From Chalara sp. BL73 (lineage: Eukaryota; Ascomycota; Leotiomycetes; Helotiales), in the NCBI GenBank assembly GCA_918026815.1, contig CAKJVC010000088.1:1240001-1304000 (forward strand): DNA of 64,000 nt, given 5' to 3'. This document shows, piece by piece, positions 43,285 through 55,465 of the stretch; the first letter of the stretch is position 1, and each line of letters starts with the position of its first letter. Both the position numbers and the translations under genes were made by a program. The notes under the pieces were generated by a model. It was not told where the DNA came from and did no database searches. It saw only the letters and a list, made by a program, of their open reading frames with translations.

Positions 43285-44071
43285 CTATTAGCACAGGTAA
43301 CGATGGGTGGTAACAGTACTTTGGTGGGGATTTGGTTGATGCTTGGAGAGGAAACAAACGTCACACAAAGGAAATGCACGGAGGATGGCCGAAGATTGGG
43401 GATGAAGTGGTTGGTGTAACCTCGCTGTTTCTGAGAGATCTTACCAACAGGGATCTCACGGTTAAAGAGGCAAGAGCAATGGAACTGGTTTCGGAGTAAT
43501 ACACGTGACTTTGAGTCTGGTGGGTTGGTAAAGTATGCATCACGGCATATTCCTATCTATCCTCTGACGACAGGAACTTAATCGCTGATGAACTCATTCA
43601 CCATGCAGTCTAGGAATTTGTGCTACCTGATGCTTGCCATTATTGAGAAAGATGACTTCGCTTAGTTCAGGGTGAACCCTTAGGCCAAGAATTTAATACA
43701 TTGAAGCATACTAGTCAAGTTTGAAAATGTATGGATATAATTCTCTATTGATAACCAATCATTACAAATGCGCCTCCCATCCAAACTCCCCATCCTCAAC
43801 ATGCCATCCGTCCATCTATGCGCCGCTCATGCTTGCTGTTCGCGCTCTCAAAGATCAAAGAAAATAACTCGAGCTGGGTATCCGCCCATGGTCTACAGAT
43901 ACATCGAAGAGAGAGTAAAAGGAAAATCTGCCGTGCATCGTACATCCCATCCATCATCATCAATCATAAAGCGCATGCCTGCTATCTTGCTGCGCTTCCC
44001 TCTTCCTCTTCATCTTCCCATCTCTCCGCATCTATTTCGTATGTGTCGGGCTGGCGGCGATGCGTGGTAGA
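43285..44071. other. Intergenic, right border of the RiPP-like cluster
   Basis: Frames at 43768-44078 (plus) and 43361-43543 (minus) show no domain. The promoter of the methyltransferase lies at the left end and the 3' flank of the DH-protein gene at the right end. Confidence 0.35.
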
Positions 44072-47000
44072 TCAATGACCTACGGCGCAAAGGCTATAAA
44101 TCCAATTACATTCTGCCGCGCTACTCGTCTGGAACATCCACTTCTTTGTCGTCCCACTTACACCACCCGTACGTCTGATCCTACCCACCTCTCCTTTCTC
44201 ATCTACCAGATCCTCCCAAACATTGACAGCAATTCCTGTGCGCTGCACTTTCTGGAAGCAATCCGATCCAAGAACCTCGTCAAGAACCACAACGCCTGGT
44301 TCCCCTTCCTTACCCTTGAGTCTGGCGGTAACACGACGTTCAATACCAGTGCGTAGTGACGAACGCTGGTGCATACCAGGTGGCGGAACGGAGATATCCA
44401 GGCGCGCTGAGCCCCTGTCATCCCAGCCTCCTGGTGTAAGGAAATAGAGACGAATTTTGAGATTTTCACTTCCAAGGTGGGTTGGAATTTTGCCGCTAGT
44501 CATGCTGCTGCTAAGAGATGGGCTGTTTGGAGTTCGTGGCGGAGTTGGGCCAGAGAACATTGATGTTCTGGAACTTCCGGTATATTGACTTGTATTCGCG
44601 CCATTTCCTTGAATGATATTGCTCTTATCGATGTTGAACATGCCACTGCCGCTCCTGCGCCGGAGGCGCGCGAGCATGGAGCTTGAATGAGATTGGGAAC
44701 TCTGATCATCGGATGTTGGTGCACGTGCTGAGGCTCGGTAGCTGTTGCTTCGGCCGAACCATGAGCGCCGTCTGCTGCTTGCAACTGCGGCCTCATATGA
44801 GTGAGTGCCATAGGAATTCACCTCTCTCTCACGTTCAAGTTTGAGCCATACTTCGTTATTGCAGCGAGCACGGTGAAGATTAGCATAGAGCTCGTGGCAT
44901 GCAGCTGGCGTATGTGTCCGGTAACGAATGGTTCTTCCCACAATCTTGTTCTTGAGTAATGAGTCTGCCGTTGGAATAGATTGGATTTCTACATCCACCG
45001 CTGTGCTCTGGCGAAGCGGAACTAGAGGTGTGAGATGTTGCGCAATGAGTGGCGTCTCTCTTTGTGCATCTATGTCTTCTTTTGAGTCAAGCCCCAGTGA
45101 TTCGGAGATTGGTTCCCGCTTTAGCGAAGAATGAGACGCGTCCATCTTGAAGACCTCGATTAGTCCATCACTAACTACGATAGAGCATGGCCCGTCATGT
45201 AAATCAGCCCACTTGTTTCCAACCCAGTTTGATATTGTAGCTACTAGTTTCTTTGAGCCATCTGCATTACGCCGGACTGGAATGCCGCGATAAGGTGCCT
45301 GAGATGCAGAGTTTGAAGGTGCCAAAGATGTATTAGGGAGACTGTAGATAGAGGGCGATCTCTTAGCTGGGGTTGGTCGGATCTGTGGAAGTACAGCCGG
45401 CTCATCGAGATCTTCATCATCTGACGATCCGGTGTACGAGTCAGATAAGTCAGAATCAGATAAATCTGATGAGGAGGAGGTACCAGACGCGTCTGATGGC
45501 TGATACTCGTGTTTTAAAGGAGATGATGTTCTTCGATTCTTCCCCTTTGGTGTCGGGCTCTCAATGGCTGGCGCAAATTTCTTGAGGTCAGGGGTGGTGG
45601 CTACACGATGAGCAGGAGGCGGTGGTGCTCCGTCATCTCTTACGGAGTTAGATAGTGATTGTTGTTCTTCCACAATATCTGAGCCGGGTCGCATAGACTC
45701 TTTCAATGGTATGCTTTTTTCTGGGGTTGATGCAGGTTTGACTTCTTCCTTCTCAACGTAAGGCAAGCCACCAGACATCATATAAGTCTCATTGTCTTTC
45801 TTGGTCTCCTTGCGACTCTTTAGCATGGAACCACTTCGCTCGTAGACACCATCGGTATATATTGGCTTTTGTCGTCTTTCATTTCCTGGACTACGATCAG
45901 CTGAGGTGGAAGGTAGAGTATTCTCGCCACGAGAGTGATATCTTGATCTTGCATGCTTTGTTGCAATAAGGGTCTTGCCAGCTTTGCTCATAGCTTCATT
46001 TAGATCCTTTGGCTGTTCGCTGATAATGGACTCCTCAAAAATGGTAGAAGGAACGGGCGAGAATGCAGGACGATGAGGAATTGGTTCCTCCTTACGGGAG
46101 TTTCCTATGATCTCTTCCTCCTCTCTTCGTCGGCGTTCTCCAATAGGAATGGCGATATCCTCCTTATCCTTTTGGCTTGGCTGTCTAGCTGGAGGCATCG
46201 AGGTCGAAATGAGACTGATATCATCCCGAATCATGGGTGGAGGAATTGGTGATGTGCCAAGCATGTCAATCCACTCAGCTGCTGTCTCTTCATCATCAGT
46301 CATGAGCAGGAAGACCTCTTGCCACTTGTCACCCTCGCCTCTTACCATCACGACTAGTTCAACCTTGCTATCGCCAATGCGAGCTGAAACTTGCTTGCTG
46401 GGTATTGGGGGAAATAGTAACCAATTCTTGAGCTCATCCGTGGCGCAAACTAGCACATCCCCAGGATCTGACTTGTCCGATGGCTTATCGCGAAATAAAA
46501 GCTCGATTTCCATTTCCACCCTTTGCCCACTCGAATGAAGCATATCCAGAGCGAAGCTGTCTTTAGCGCATACCTGTCTGGTTTGGTCAATTTTCACATC
46601 TTCCGCAAGAGCGAGAGTCTCTAAGTCCCGAGCACGAGTAGTATCTGTTGCATTAGCCGCGCGATCTACCATACGGGCAGCCTCTTCCTTTGTGCGACGA
46701 CGACCTCTAATCTCGAGCTCTTCCCACTTTTGCTTGGTGATTAAGCTGGCATCAGTAGGCTTGATATTATGAAGACCCTATGGAGGGTCAGCTGTTAGAA
46801 TACCGGCACGGTGGTTGTTGTTCTTACCTTGACAACTTTGCAGAGATGCTTGACCCGTACGAGTGGTCTCTTGAGTAAGAAAGCTACATCAACACGTTCA
46901 CCATCCTCTTTTACCACGTCACCATTTGCATTGAGCGGCATCTCGTCTTTATTAGGAGTCTGTTGCGTTGAAGTTGAGGGCGAAGTTGGAGCAAGGTTGA

Positions 47001-49941
47001 CAACGACGTCCTGAAAGCCCATGCGCCAAGCAGTGAGGTAATCGTCATAGGTCTTATAAGCGTTCTGAAACCAAGTAACAAGCGCAATTGGGTCCTCGAG
47101 AGGAATTCTGTTGTGAAGCGACTTTAGTCGCTCAAGTGCGATGCCCATGTCAACAATTGGTTTGGTAAAAGCAGAGTCCGCGCCTCCTACTACAGGGGTG
47201 GGACTAAAAAGACCTGCAGCAATGGCAGAGTCTGATTTTGAAAGAACACAGGTAAGTAATACCGGAATTACACCGTCTACCAAGGTTTTGAGTTCACGCA
47301 TATACTTTGTTTCATCTGCTGCTAATTCGCGCAACAGATCTGGAATGGTCGCCGTCTCAAGGGGAGTACGACTTGTCCGGATACTTCTTGCAGACCTAAT
47401 GCTGCGTGGACGTCCAGGAACCGAAGAATCAGGCAACGACAGCACAGAGATCAGATCCGAGTGTTTGGTGAGTCTCCTCTTCAATCCAGAACCAGAGCCC
47501 GGTTTGCGACTTTCACGTGATAATGATGATGAAGTAGGTACTGTATAAATGCTGCTTTGGGTCTGGGTGACAGTGGTGTGTGAAAGATCAGACTCAGTGT
47601 CTGTGGCGGAAGATAAAGTGCTAAGGGTTGCAACAGACGCTATCGTCGACAAACGATGCTGCCCAGTTGTTGGCGCTAATCTTCTTGGAGAAGAAGAAAG
47701 AGGTTTCGTCGGCTCGGTGGTTGTCTCAGCACTCGTTTGGTTGGCACGTGGTGTGAGTTTTGCTGGAAGATCTTCTGGTATAGCCTTTTCGTCTTGTTGT
47801 GTCTCTGGAGACCTGCGATTGTCACGGGGTCCAGACAATAGGTCTGCCAATGGATTATCCTTCACTCGATATGTCGTCGACTCTCCGCGAAAGGCATCCA
47901 ACAACGCTTCTTTCAGAGGCATTTTTCTCTCGGTCTTTGGAGATGACGCGGTTCGTGTAGCTGCCCTCCTCCGAAGACCTACAGGAGATGCTGGAGGAGA
48001 GTTTTCCATACTGGGCAGCGTATCCCTAGCTGGCCGAGGAGAAGGCACGCTTTTGGGCTCTGATGCATTTCGTTTATGCTGATAAGATTCAGCATTTGCT
48101 GTTAGATTAAGCTCAGACCGATCATCATCTTTGTAGCTACGCCTTCGCAAGGAGTTTTCTGGGATATCTAGCGTAGATTTGGGACTGGGTGGACGATCCA
48201 CAAATGGATCACTCGTTTCATTCAACCAGGACTCAATATTTCGTGGCTGGTTTGGCGCTGATCTAGCTGGATCCTCTGCCTCATGGACGATGTTCTTGGC
48301 CTCCGTATACACCTTCTTGAGGACTTTGGGTACGGCAGCAGCAAAACTTGAGTTCCGCTTTGGTTGCGCTGGTCGTCTCAAGGTGTTCGCCTCAGCACCG
48401 ACAGGAAGATCCAATACACTGAAAGCCGAATCTCCAAAAGGAATTTCAGATACGGATCCAGACGGGGATCTCGATTTACGAGATTTTCGTTTTGTCCGTG
48501 TCCGACTTGGCGTTGTCCAAGAAGCTGTATCCTCTTCTCCAGACTCGCTATCATCTTCAGATCTACATGAATCTGGAGGCCGTAGATGCTTCTCGCTCCG
48601 ACTCCGAGGAGTTCTAATTTCCGCTGGTTCCAATGGCTTGGTCTTCCGGCTTAATCTGAGAGGCTTGATCCTGATGCTATCATCGCCTTGATTGAAGGAA
48701 TTGTCCCTGGATGGCTTGATGCGAATCCCATCGTCTACAGGGTCCGGAGAAGGTTTTATGCGAATACCATCAGATTCGGGTTCTTGAGATGGTTTAAGGT
48801 GGACTCCATCATCCGGGAGTTTGGCAACTTTTGCACGAATACCACCATCAGGCGATTTCGATGCTCGTACCCGGATGCCGTCATCCAAGGATTCAGGCTG
48901 CGGAGACTTTCTTCTCCGTGGTATCTCGCTGATGTCGTCTTGCCGCGAAACTTTCCTCCTGGTTGGCGTGTTGTCTATATCATCAAATCTGGAAGATTTT
49001 CGACTCCTAGGCGTCTCATCTGGCTGGCTCTCAGTCTCGACATCCGCCTCGTTCCTTTTGAACCAATCCTCCATTTTCTTACTTGGTGTGGGATTTTGCG
49101 CCGTCTTCTCCAGAAAGTTCTTTGGTATAGGCGATCCTTTTTTTGGAATCTGCTTCGAGGGCTTTGGTTCCGCTTGTCTCGCCTTGGGTATCTCATCTCT
49201 CAAGACCTTCTTTGGAGGCTCTGTAACCTCTACAACTATCTCATCACTCTCATTCCGGCGGACCCAATCTTCAATTTTCTTCTTTGCAGTAGGGTTCTGT
49301 GCTGTTTTCTCCAAGAAGTTCTTTGGTATCGGCGATCCTTTCGTCGGAACCTCCTTCTTTCTCCAATGCTCATCACTAATTACCCTCTTTCTGGGGGCCC
49401 CGGCACTCTTACTCCTCCGTCGCGTGATCCCCTTTCCATCTGTCGTAATCCCATTGACTGCCACCCATCTTCCATCACCAGCAACATCCTCCGCCTCTTT
49501 GCTTTTCCGGCGTCCCGTCTTCTTCAACTGTATATCGCTCTTTGCCTTCTTCTCTTCCTCCGATCCTGGAGCCAACGGATCAACAATCACCGCGCCTGCA
49601 CTAGCTTTCTGCCATTGCTTAACCCGATCTTGCACCGCACTAGGAGGCCGCACCTTCTTCACCTCCTCCACCCCTAGCTTCAGCTCCTTCTTCACGATAT
49701 CTAAGCTCTTCCGCCGTACCGGCCTGCCTGTGCGCTGCGGACTGGGCCGTCCCAGAAGGAAGTCCTGGAACAGCGTTGGGGGCTCCTTCTTCCCAGAACC
49801 CGTGCCTTTCCTGGCCGGCGCGTTGTTCGGAGTTTTGCGGACTGGAGTGCCATTTTGTCCAGGTCGTTTAGTTGCGGAGGCTCGTCTTGGGGTTGCTGGG
49901 GTCTTGGTGGGTGTATTATTGTCGTCATCATTGGAAGGCAT
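44072..49941 (-). CDS. Large DH/PH-type RhoGEF-like scaffold protein
   Basis: A 1,939-residue protein has exons 46828-49941 and 44072-46777, joined by one 50-bp intron (VVK to GLHNIKP). Residues 1-850 are disordered, Lys/Ser/Pro-rich, with two near-identical blocks starting KGSPIPKNFLEKTAQNPT and a run of five to six DDGIRIKPS-type repeats. A DH-like helical domain follows at about 855-1010 (IPDLLRELAADETKYMRELK ... TWFQNAYKTYDDYLTAWRMG), then a PH-like domain at about 1100-1190. A second disordered region comes next, and a conserved C-terminal domain ends WMFQTSSAAECNWIYSLCAV. DH-PH proteins activate Rho GTPases, and such large fungal ones act at septa or growth sites. Exchange activity is inferred and the specific orthologue is not identified. 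Confidence 0.82.
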
Positions 49942-51353
49942 ACCTATTCCACTGCATTAGATTGAGCTACATTCCTGAGGCAGCATGGTAGAAGCGTGGG
50001 AGGGTAGCACAAGCATTCCTGTCGTCTGGATATAGATACGTACTTGCTATCGCACTTCCTGCACTGACCTACACACTGGGGAAATGGCGCATCTAGGTTC
50101 CCTCATCACACGACAATTGATATATTTTGATACACTGAAGATCTTTACGTCTGGACGTCTATGACACTCGAGAATCTGAGATCAAGCCCGGATGGATGGG
50201 GTGTTGATTGGTTCCGTGTGGTTGACGCAGCAACCCCTTGGCAAAAAGCTCAGCAGGCGTTCGCGGTCTCGGAATAGAATTCACTCCCCCAGGTAGTCCG
50301 CCCTTCACAATATCGCGATTAAAAAGAAAAAAAGAAGGAAAAAAGAATAAGATTGTTTATGGTTCAAATTAGCAGCAGATGCGGCATTATTATTGTTTGT
50401 ATAGCACAATCGGCGACCCTATATTACCAGCCGGAGACACAGTGGTTTGTTTACATTGAAAGCACTGTTCTGGGGGAGCTCCCTGGTTAATAGCTTATGC
50501 TACGATCAGCACAAGTGGGCTGCCGCCACCAATTGAAACACAGTCAATTGCTCTGTGCCTCTCTTAGCCTCGTACTGTACAAAACAGGCTCTGTCAGGAC
50601 AGGCACAGTCACAACTCCTGTTACATTTTTCGCATTCAATTCTGCTGTACCTGAGTCGATTGTTTTCGCAGTTTGAATTATCAACACTAACAATCACAAG
50701 GTGGAAATGGTACAAATCTTCAGTGTACAGTAGATGGACGATATTGATTTTGCTGACCCTAAAGCTTCCCCTAAACCTACCCACCACCCTTCCGTAAAAG
50801 GGCCAAGAAGTGGATGTCAAGCTGATTTGGAGGTCGGACAGGGGGACAAAACAGGGAATATTGCGCAAGGGGGGGCTCAACGGCACCAAAACTGGCCATG
50901 GCTTGGCTGAAGGCGGTCTGGCTGGTCCTAATTTGCAGTAAACGTTATCAGAGTTCAGCTGTGATGGAGTTCTCACCAATTTTGAGGAGATGAGGAGATT
51001 CCGCGGAATCATGGCTTATCACGCCTAAGGATATTCTCGAATGAGGGAAATCAAAGATGGTATTTGAACTTAGGGATTCTCACAGATGCCAAGATTCACG
51101 AAAACAACATCTGCTAACGCGTATGTAAGCTTTCATCTGGCCACTCTAGATATACATCTATACCCGCCGTGTCTATTTGTATCTGGCTGACCTCTTTCTC
51201 TATTCTGCGCGAAAAATCTATGCCCGTGTATCTATGACCGTCTATCCAACTCTTGACGAAGCACTCAGGGTATCAAACTCCGTTCGAAATACTCAAAATG
51301 TAATGCCAGGCGCCTCCTCCATCAATCCTCCCGCATGCCACACACATATATGG
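49942..51353. other. 1.4 kb intergenic region
   Basis: This is the promoter and long leader of the DH-protein gene (left) and the 3' flank of the sterol-isomerase gene (right). A minus frame at 50506-51012 is long (168 codons) but low-complexity and motif-free. No gene is supported. Confidence 0.4.
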
Positions 51354-52324
51354 TTATAGGTCCTTCTTTGCGCTGCCGTTCGTATATCGCTTCCTGTTGA
51401 TTTTCTCGAGAGTCGTGAAGGCTTTTGCGATTGTGCGGACACTGCTGACCAGCAGCACTGCAACTCCTGTGTTAGCTCTATCTCCAAAACGTTGGGCTGG
51501 CAGAGGTAAATCTTACGGCCTGGGAACACCATCCAAATGAAGTTCATAAAGAAATAATAGAACCAGAAGTAGAGGAACTCTGGCCTGCTGTATGAGATCC
51601 CCTGGTAATAGTGGTCGAACATGCTGGTCGCATAGTACAGTATCAAGCCGTAGATCTGGCCAACACAGACAATAATCTGGAGTGGATGGCGGAGTGCATG
51701 GTTTGTGGTTACCATACCTGCCACCACAAAGCAAAGCGGTCCCCAAGTAAACTGTTCCATGTACCATATAAGTATTGTATGCCTTCAGCAGGTTTACAAG
51801 CCAAGTGGTATACGTACGGCAGTTACCGTCTCCATGCATAGCACAAACGGGTCACTAGTCAGGTACCTCGAGTCTGAGAAGGCATACTCCTTCCATAACT
51901 GTCCAAACAAATCTTGTGCCGAGCCCATCTGAAAGTGGTTGAGTGAGAAATAGCCTGTGTCTAGTCAATGAATGTAATTTTCACTGGCTGCCTTTCACAT
52001 ACCTTCGAAAAACAAATGGATGGCTCCCGCTAACAAAGGTTAGTCGTCCAACAACTTCAGTTACCATCGAACCAATTACATACATAATATCAACCACCAT
52101 ATTGCTGCTTTCTCGCTCGCTGGCAGATAGGGATGTGTTATATTGATCAAGGTGGCAGTTGCTACAAATATTGCTGCCACTCCCCCGAAGAAGATTGTCA
52201 AAAGGAAAGGAACGCTCCACTCATTGACGAGGTAATTGGGAATAGCCACTTCCAATGGGTAATATAAATGCTCGGTTATAAGCTGTTTGGAAGTGTTGAG
52301 CGCTGGGAGAACGACGGAATCCAT
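51354..52324 (-). CDS. EBP-type sterol delta8-delta7 isomerase (EXPERA fold)
   Basis: A 250-residue membrane protein has exons 52084-52324, 52003-52029, 51818-51954, 51517-51751 and 51354-51466 (introns of 54, 48, 66 and 50 bp). The second exon is only 27 nt. Joining it rebuilds the EBP signature GAIHLFFEGYF. Other conserved parts: the first membrane helices after YLVNEWSVPF, METVTA followed by WGPLCF, RHPLQIIVCVGQIYG, YATSMFDH, and the last helix VAVLLVSSVRTIAKAF, with a basic tail. Emopamil-binding protein moves the sterol B-ring double bond in the ER. Ascomycetes normally use ERG2 for this, so EBP relatives here may be a second isomerase or have another role. Confidence 0.87.
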
Positions 52325-53458
52325 GATTGCTCCTGGTTAAAACTGTATGTCAGCCTGCCGCAATTAAGTAGCAATGGAGCTTGAACGGTAAAGATAAAAG
52401 AAAAGTAGTGGTCGAAAGAGGGCAGAAAAGGGGCCGCGCAACTATTTCTACTCATATCGAACAGAAGCCAAGGTTGCGCCCACACAGGAATTATGTTTGA
52501 ATTCTTGGCTTTCTATGAAACCTTGAACCCTTCACTTGAGCTAATGCGGAATCTGGAGCTTAAATCTGGAGGGTTGGGTTTCGGTTGGAGAAGAGTGTGG
52601 ACTTCTGGCGGACTCTGCTTGGCCTCACAATATTGCAGACGAAGCATTTGATTTGCCCACATCAACGTCAATCCTGTTTTCGAAAATAAAAACCAATCTT
52701 ACATGATAACAGCCTACCTTTCTACAGTATTCTTTTTGTTTATCTAAACGTCTGAGTAGACATTGACAGTTTAATGATCCAGTTGAGAGCGATAAACTAA
52801 TTCTGGCATGGAAAGGTTGTTCATGAACGGGTCACCAGGTGACCTTTACCAAGGCAAACTTAGCCCCAAATGATCCTATCTGGGTCGAGTTGGCTATAAA
52901 CGAGGTTTCAGAGGTCCATAGCGACAAAACAAAATTGACTCGATAATTCAAGGGTACAATTTCCAGCTAAAATATATCGCCGACAGCCGCGGGACTCGTA
53001 CTTATCCTCACACGGGAGGCTAGTGGGTGGAAGACGGCGTGGCGCAAGAACTTGTCGACTTCCAAGGCCAAATCTGCCCAATTACACTGAGTAGATTTGC
53101 AGATGTTTCGAATCAAAACAAATTTCAATATGAAGCCAGACGCGACAAACTTCAAGTTTCGCGGTGGTGGAGTTTAATCCGCAAGTTCGTCGCAACACCG
53201 GACGCAGCAATAAATTAATTTGGCCAGTCTCGATTCGCTACGCGTTAGGTAAAATGGGGGTGGGAATTGGACAAGGCCGTGCGTCAGAAGAGAGGACCTT
53301 AATATTTATGGCCTGCCGAGTTTGAGGTGAGATCACTCGAAAAAGATATAAATCGTCAGTATCAGATGTGTCAAGCCCAAGAAAGGTTTATACTCGTCTT
53401 TTCCTCCTCGCTGGGCTTGGTGGTATGCCGAGCGTGTAAGTTGGGCTTTCGATAAATC
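52325..53458. other. 1.1 kb intergenic region
   Basis: The region holds the promoter of the EBP gene (left) and the 3' flank of the WRAP73-like gene (right). Frames at 52967-53218 on both strands show nothing. Confidence 0.4.
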
Positions 53459-55175
53459 TCAAGAGTCCCTTGGGTTACGGCCTGGCTCAAATTTGCGAAA
53501 GAAGAATGTGTCTTCCACTCCATCGTCGCTGCCTCCGCCAAAAGTAGTGCTACTATCTTCCATTATCTCACTCACTCTACTGATAGCTGTCTTCCTGGCA
53601 GGGATCAGATTCAGTGGAGATTCCTCTCTCTGTCCGTAAATGTCAACTCCTTTGATTTCAGCATCGTTCCATGGCACTGGAGAATTATCTGGACCAGATA
53701 TCGAAGCTAGGATATAATCTTGAGTGTCGCTGAAAAATATGGTAGGCGTTGGAGAGGGGCTACTGAGCCATCTTCCAACAGTCTTCCCAATGATCTTACT
53801 ACCTGGGATCTGCGATTCGAAGTCGATGATCTTAGGGCTGTCCCATATCGGATCCCAAAGGTGTACCAGCCCTTTACTTTCCTCGCCCTCGCATCGTATC
53901 AATAGCAGTTCATCGATGGTTGGATGCCACGTCACCTTCGCAATAGGAGCATGAAAAACTATCACAGTACGCAGAACCTTAGTTCCAATATCCCATATCC
54001 AGATGGTCGTAGGCATGTACTCGGTTCGAGTCACCAAAAGTGTACCCGAATTATCAAAGGACAGGATGTTAGTGCCTGACTTCGAATTCGAATCACCAGG
54101 AGGTGTCGGGCTTGACGTTGGGGGACATATCGCCTGTTGTGCTAATATGAATTCACGGTGCAATGCGCCATGCTGGGGCGTGATTTGTTCTTGCCAGACC
54201 TGGCATATTTGTTAGCAGGATCCGTATAATCATATATTGATTTTACCTGAAGATTCTCAGCAGGCTTGACGGCTGCGGTATGTGATAGACTCATGGACTC
54301 CGTGAAAGCAGGAACAGAGAGTACAGTAACTCGTCTGCTGAAATCACCAGTGGCTACGTGAGTTCCCGGCTTGTTCCACTCGAACATTTTAATGCCAGGT
54401 CCAGAGGAAAGGTCAACATCTCCAGCGACAGGGATTGGGCCGTTCCAGGTCTTATATAGATATCCATCGGCAGCATAAACAAGAAACTGATGGCCCTGAG
54501 AGGAAGATTCCCATACCGCAAGCCACCTTCCATCAGCACTCCAGCTCAATCCTTGCGCATCAATTGTATCCGGATTCCAGGATCTTGTGACTTCAAGAGT
54601 ATGGCGTTCGTGTATACTGATTATATCTTTTCCTCCCGTTCGTGTTAACAGCGCGAGGTTTAGAGTGACTGGTCTGTATGATAGACCTTTGGCTGCCACT
54701 CCAGGATTGTAGAACTTGGGATTACCGATATCAACTGATCTCGACGTTGAAAGATTGAAAACAGATAACTTCAAGCCAAACTCGGAGAATGCACATATCT
54801 CATCATCAGTGGCTCCAAAAGATATATGTACAGCTTTTGTTGTCCCTGAAGTGGGGTTCGTGATAACTGCAGAGAACTGTGGATCGCTGGTCGAGTATAC
54901 TCTAATTTCTGATGCAGAGGCAAGGAGGATACGTTTAGAGGACGCTGACCACAAAAATTGATTGACGGACGCTGCAAGCTCTGGTGGGAGAGATATAACG
55001 CGGGAGGTCTCGAGAGAACGCGTCTCGCGAATGCTCAGCTTGGAGGGGAAAACGGTTGCGATATATGCGCCATCAGGACTAGGAAGGGAGTGTGCTGATG
55101 CTAGGCGTTCATTAGCGTTTGTTGATTATCAAAAAAGATGGGCACCACACATTTTAAGGAACGGGAGAAGCGCAT
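53459..55175 (-). CDS. WRAP73/WDR8-like WD-repeat protein
   Basis: A 539-residue protein has exons 55151-55175, 54247-55100 and 53459-54199 (introns of 50 and 47 bp). The tiny first exon gives MRFSRSLK. After the junction comes SPDGAYIATVFPSKLSIRET, as in WRAP73 relatives (N-terminal FS..FK then SPDG..A). WD-like blades are spread through: LSWSADGRWLAVWES, GIKMFEWNKPGTHVATGDFS, ILSFDNSGTLLVTRT and VTWHPTIDELLLI. WRAP73 homologues act at spindle pole bodies and microtubule-organising centres (with SSX2IP/Msd1 in yeast and human), and that role is inferred. The first donor (GTGTGG) is weak, but the branch site (gctaatga) and acceptor are good. It shares a 290-bp divergent promoter with cnxABC. 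Confidence 0.82.
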
Positions 55176-55465
55176 TGTGATGGTAGTTGCAATAATATTG
55201 AGAAATGTACCAATATATTGAATGTTTATTGCGGTATCAATTTCATGAATGCCTGAGGCATGAATCTGTGAGTAGAGGGGATCTCTCAATGTCTAAAAAA
55301 TCTTGAAGTACCGCCAACTCTGTCATACAATTACTAACGCCCCCATTTACTAACTCGTCCCGTCTTCACAACCGCTTTCTTCTTTACTCCCATCATCTTT
55401 CTAGAGAGCAGTGACATGATGGGTTGTTTTCCTACATAAGTCTACGTTGTCGCGAACACGTCACC
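55176..55465. promoter_or_regulatory. 290-bp divergent promoter, WRAP73-like / cnxABC
   Basis: The two start codons (55175 minus and 55466 plus) face outward. The plus-strand side is pyrimidine-rich before the cnxABC start. ATGs at 55416 and 55419 are out of frame with cnxABC and may form short upstream frames. Confidence 0.5.

Noticed and set aside
48688..49960. Long plus-strand frames (330-380 codons) opposite the DH-protein gene
   Set aside because: They are the antisense of a biased Lys/Ser/Pro-rich coding region, show no domain and are contradicted by the long, intact minus-strand frame.
50506..51012. Minus-strand 168-codon frame
   Set aside because: No domain and a biased mix of residues. 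Most likely it is a chance frame in the intergenic region.
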